NCBI RefSeq assembly: GCF_031877795.1
Contig: NC_133946.1
Coordinates: 9,027,144 to 9,091,143 of the forward strand
Length of the DNA stretch: 64,000 nucleotides
From: Strix aluco
Lineage: Eukaryota; Chordata; Aves; Strigiformes; Strigidae
Reading direction: 5' to 3'
Positions 61,400-64,000 of the stretch are shown here, one piece after another; positions within the stretch are counted from its first letter, which is position 1, and the number at the start of each line of letters is the position of its first letter. The notes beneath the pieces are model-generated. The model had not been told where the DNA came from and searched no databases. It saw only the letters and a program-made list of their open reading frames with translations. The translations under genes were made by a program, and so were the position numbers.

Positions 61400-64000
61400 A
61401 ATTCAAGCGTTTGACCTTGATCAATATACATTTTTTCTTCCAGAGTCGATGAACAAGGTCTATAAAATATTTTTAAAAGACATTCCTATGTAGAACAAGA
61501 GGATTTTCTTACACGTTAAAGAGATCTTTTAAAAAAGGAAGCTTTTAGTAGTGGTAAAATAAGGGAAGGGATACGACCTTTTCCTAAAAGGAATGGCAGG
61601 AGAACGAAACGATCTCGAAAGCTACTTCCTATTTTAAGCTGTGCTTAGTATTTAGTAGTTCTCCAAGGCTAAAAGGCTTTTCATTATATAGTCGTCTGGA
61701 ATAAAATGAAACACATAAAAAAACCACAAGCACCCCTCTCCGCCATTACCACCCCTTCCTCCCCCTTTTCTTCTCCACAAGCTAAGCCTTAGCCTCACAA
61801 GGAGAGTTTGATCTGGGGATGATAAATGTTTGTACAATTAATTCTTTATTGCTGTTCTTCTGCAATGCCACTTCCAGGCAGTCATGTAGCACCAGTATAT
61901 TTAGTAAAAGTAAACGATTGGAAATTCAAGTAATTAAAGCACTGTATCCACGTAAAAATATGAAAACATAAACATGCACAACCCCAATCTTGGAGTGTAT
62001 GCGGGGCGGGGCGGGGGGTCGTTGCTTGGGGGCAAAATCCTTCAGTCCCTCCTAAAACAAGGACCCCTCTGAAAACCCTTCCTCTGGGGGATGCACCGCA
62101 AATCGCGTCCTAGGGACTCGCAACCTCCGACGAGCTACAAGACAAAAGTGGCAGCAGAAAAATAACTCTGAACATGCCACGAGTCTCCCGAAAGATGCTT
62201 TCACCGGCACTGCGCAAAGGAGCGCTAAAACGTAATCACTTTCAGTAATTATAGCGATCTCTTCCGACCAAATCTCAGGGCTCGTCCCGAACCTACTGCA
62301 TCGCCCTGTAGATGTGCAGCAGACATTTTACAGTTTTGGATTTGCAGGGCATTTTTCATTAGTGCTCTGAAAAAAACAATCCCGCAAGATCCTCCTCCCG
62401 CCCCCCACCGCAATAATAAACCAAAAAGACTAGTGGGTGGAAGAGTAACACGTTAATGACTTTTGCTCAAATTGCTTCCATCTTGATCACATTTTCATAA
62501 TTAGCACCATCATCTACAAATCTTTCCGCCCTGGGCATCTGACACAGACAGGCTTCCCAAGCGATGTGTATTCTACTTATTAGGGAGGGGAACACTTATA
62601 GGTCTATCATTAATGGTTCCCTTTCAAATGAAATGAATGCGACCTCCAGGAAATATCAAAGGGCTGTAGCTACCTTGTCTCACTTGGTGCAACACTGAAT
62701 AGCAAGCAACCTTAAGTCGTTTTGCTCTAGTCAGACATCTATACAATAAAACATAAGCCCACTCTTGTATATTTTAAGTTGTCTGGTGACCATTTTTGAA
62801 AACAAAAAGGGTCCCTTTGATGTGGTCTAATTCTAACAGGGGGTGGGACGTCAGATGTGGTCTACCGATTCTTTCTGGAAATATTCTTAATTATGCCCCA
62901 AAGCTCCTTGTAGCCCCAAAGTAATAATCAGAGAGCAGTTTGAGTCTGTTACTTAATGTGGAGGGGAGAACAGGCTCTAGACCGTATGTAGCTAAATTAG
63001 AATTACAACCGATAACGATCTATTAATTCTCTCGAAATGTGTGATTTTAAATGGAACATGTTAGGTTTCTATTATTCTTTGTGCTTAATCTTGCTAATGG
63101 GATATTTTTAAACCTTCTTTCAGTTAAGCCATAAACCCAGCATTTCTCCTAGCAAGTCTTTGGGTAAAAGTGAGTATTTGAGACAGATGTTTTTATCCTT
63201 ACACTGTGCGCGCTGTAAGCATACAAAGCACTTGTATTCTTAACTGATTATCCTCGGAGAAAGACCATATTTTCGGGTATGTACATCCAAGATCTTTATG
63301 GCGAAGCAAGGCATATTTCTATTGAAGTATTGCATAAGTGTAAACAGCGGGGAAAAAAATGCAAAATTTTGAGAGCCCCCCTCCCACTTAAAAATACCAA
63401 CTTTAATCTGTAATAAACTTTGCGCACACACGTTTTGCAAGGATTCAGCTTTCATGCTGCTGGGAATCAGGGTCTGATTTTACTACGCGGTCCAACGCCT
63501 CCGCGGCTGCAGCCGCCGCGCCCGCCCCTCGCTCCTCCGGCCCCCAGCGCTGATTTACAACCGGCCCGTTACTCTAACGAGGAGGAAGTTACAATTTGTA
63601 GAGCAATAAATACCGAGGCGGTGGGTGGAGCCCCCAGCAGAAAAAAATCGCCCTCCTTCACCAATTAAAAATCCATCCTAGCTCAAATGTGGACCGTGGG
63701 AAGGTCTCAAAGAAAACACAGGCTCGGTGATTATTGGGTGCTTGTTTGCAATGTGCTAATGTCATCTTCTGAACAGAACCGTCCTGCCCGATGCAGTTCG
63801 CTCACACCTGCTGATACAGGGAAGAGGTTATAAAATTCAATTGATTTTATTCAGCTATATTTTGTTTTCTTTGTGGTTTCCTAGCTGGGCTATTCTGCAC
63901 CCTGTGAACAATATAATCTTGTTTAAATGACTTTCCAGACCACACAGCATCACATTACCCTGTTCTATACGTGTAGGCAATACTGTTTATTGTATTGTAC
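61400..64000. other. FGF3 upstream region, distal
   Basis: No gene is seen. A G-rich tract with repeated GGGGC lies near 62000-62020. Around 63480-63560 a short GC-rich patch occurs in AT-rich DNA. The candidate enhancer at 62430-62960 lies within this stretch. ANO1, expected further on in vertebrates, does not begin here as far as I can see. Confidence 0.6.
62430..62960. promoter_or_regulatory. Candidate FGF3 upstream enhancer (motif cluster)
   Basis: Contains TAATTA (62498-62503), CATTAATG (62608-62615), two TCF/LEF consensus sites (ATCAAAGG 62655-62662 and CCTTTGAT 62814-62821) and a direct repeat of the RUNX-like GATGTGGTCTA (62819-62829 and 62854-62864). There are no ORFs or repeats. 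Activity is inferred from motif density and position only. Confidence 0.35.

Overview
The window looks like a piece of a bird nuclear genome. It holds two complete three-exon fibroblast growth factor genes, FGF4 (exons between 19805 and 22863) and FGF3 (exons between 53950 and 59999), both on the minus strand. They sit in long gene-free DNA carrying degraded CR1 LINE copies whose 3' ends finish in the ATTCTRTG-type octamer typical of avian CR1. There is nothing bacterial, organellar or viral in it. From general knowledge of the vertebrate FGF19-FGF4-FGF3 cluster, FGF19 should lie beyond the left edge and ANO1 beyond the right edge; neither is seen here. I cannot name the species.

Layout. Bases 1-19.8 kb are DNA downstream of FGF4: a nested CR1 pair (10.4-10.8 kb), a 1-kb antisense CR1 with reverse-transcriptase remnants (14.7-15.7 kb) and a long (AAAG)n array (18.06-18.24 kb). 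FGF4 occupies 19.8-22.9 kb, with a TATA box, a CpG-rich first exon and a strong hairpin just inside intron 1. A (TTTC)n array at 23.45-23.58 kb lies upstream, so FGF4 is bracketed by two complementary tetranucleotide arrays. From 23.6 to 53.3 kb is intergenic DNA with a sense CR1 (34.2-34.8 kb), a short CR1 fragment (49.6 kb) and no recognisable gene. FGF3 runs from its probable polyadenylation signal (53.28 kb) to its probable TATA-like element (60.17 kb). Its first exon and the adjoining part of intron 1 lie in a very GC-rich CpG island. From 60.2 to 64 kb is FGF3 upstream DNA with a GA-repeat and candidate regulatory elements.

Both genes have the standard FGF architecture: a 104-nt middle exon, phase 1 at intron 1 and phase 0 at intron 2. 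Joining the exons gives open frames of 194 codons (FGF4) and 231 codons (FGF3) with consensus GT/AG splice sites. Both encode secreted heparin-binding ligands of FGF receptors used in vertebrate limb, ear, pharyngeal and mesoderm development. Almost all of the other open frames of 60-130 codons are non-coding noise or shadows.

I found no clearly new biological system. The observations most worth a second look are the perfect 23-bp inverted repeat beside the FGF4 exon 1 donor, a five-codon upstream ORF overlapping the FGF3 start codon, the two complementary tetranucleotide arrays flanking FGF4, the CR1-in-CR1 insertion, and candidate developmental enhancers upstream of FGF3 and near 2.6-3.1 kb.
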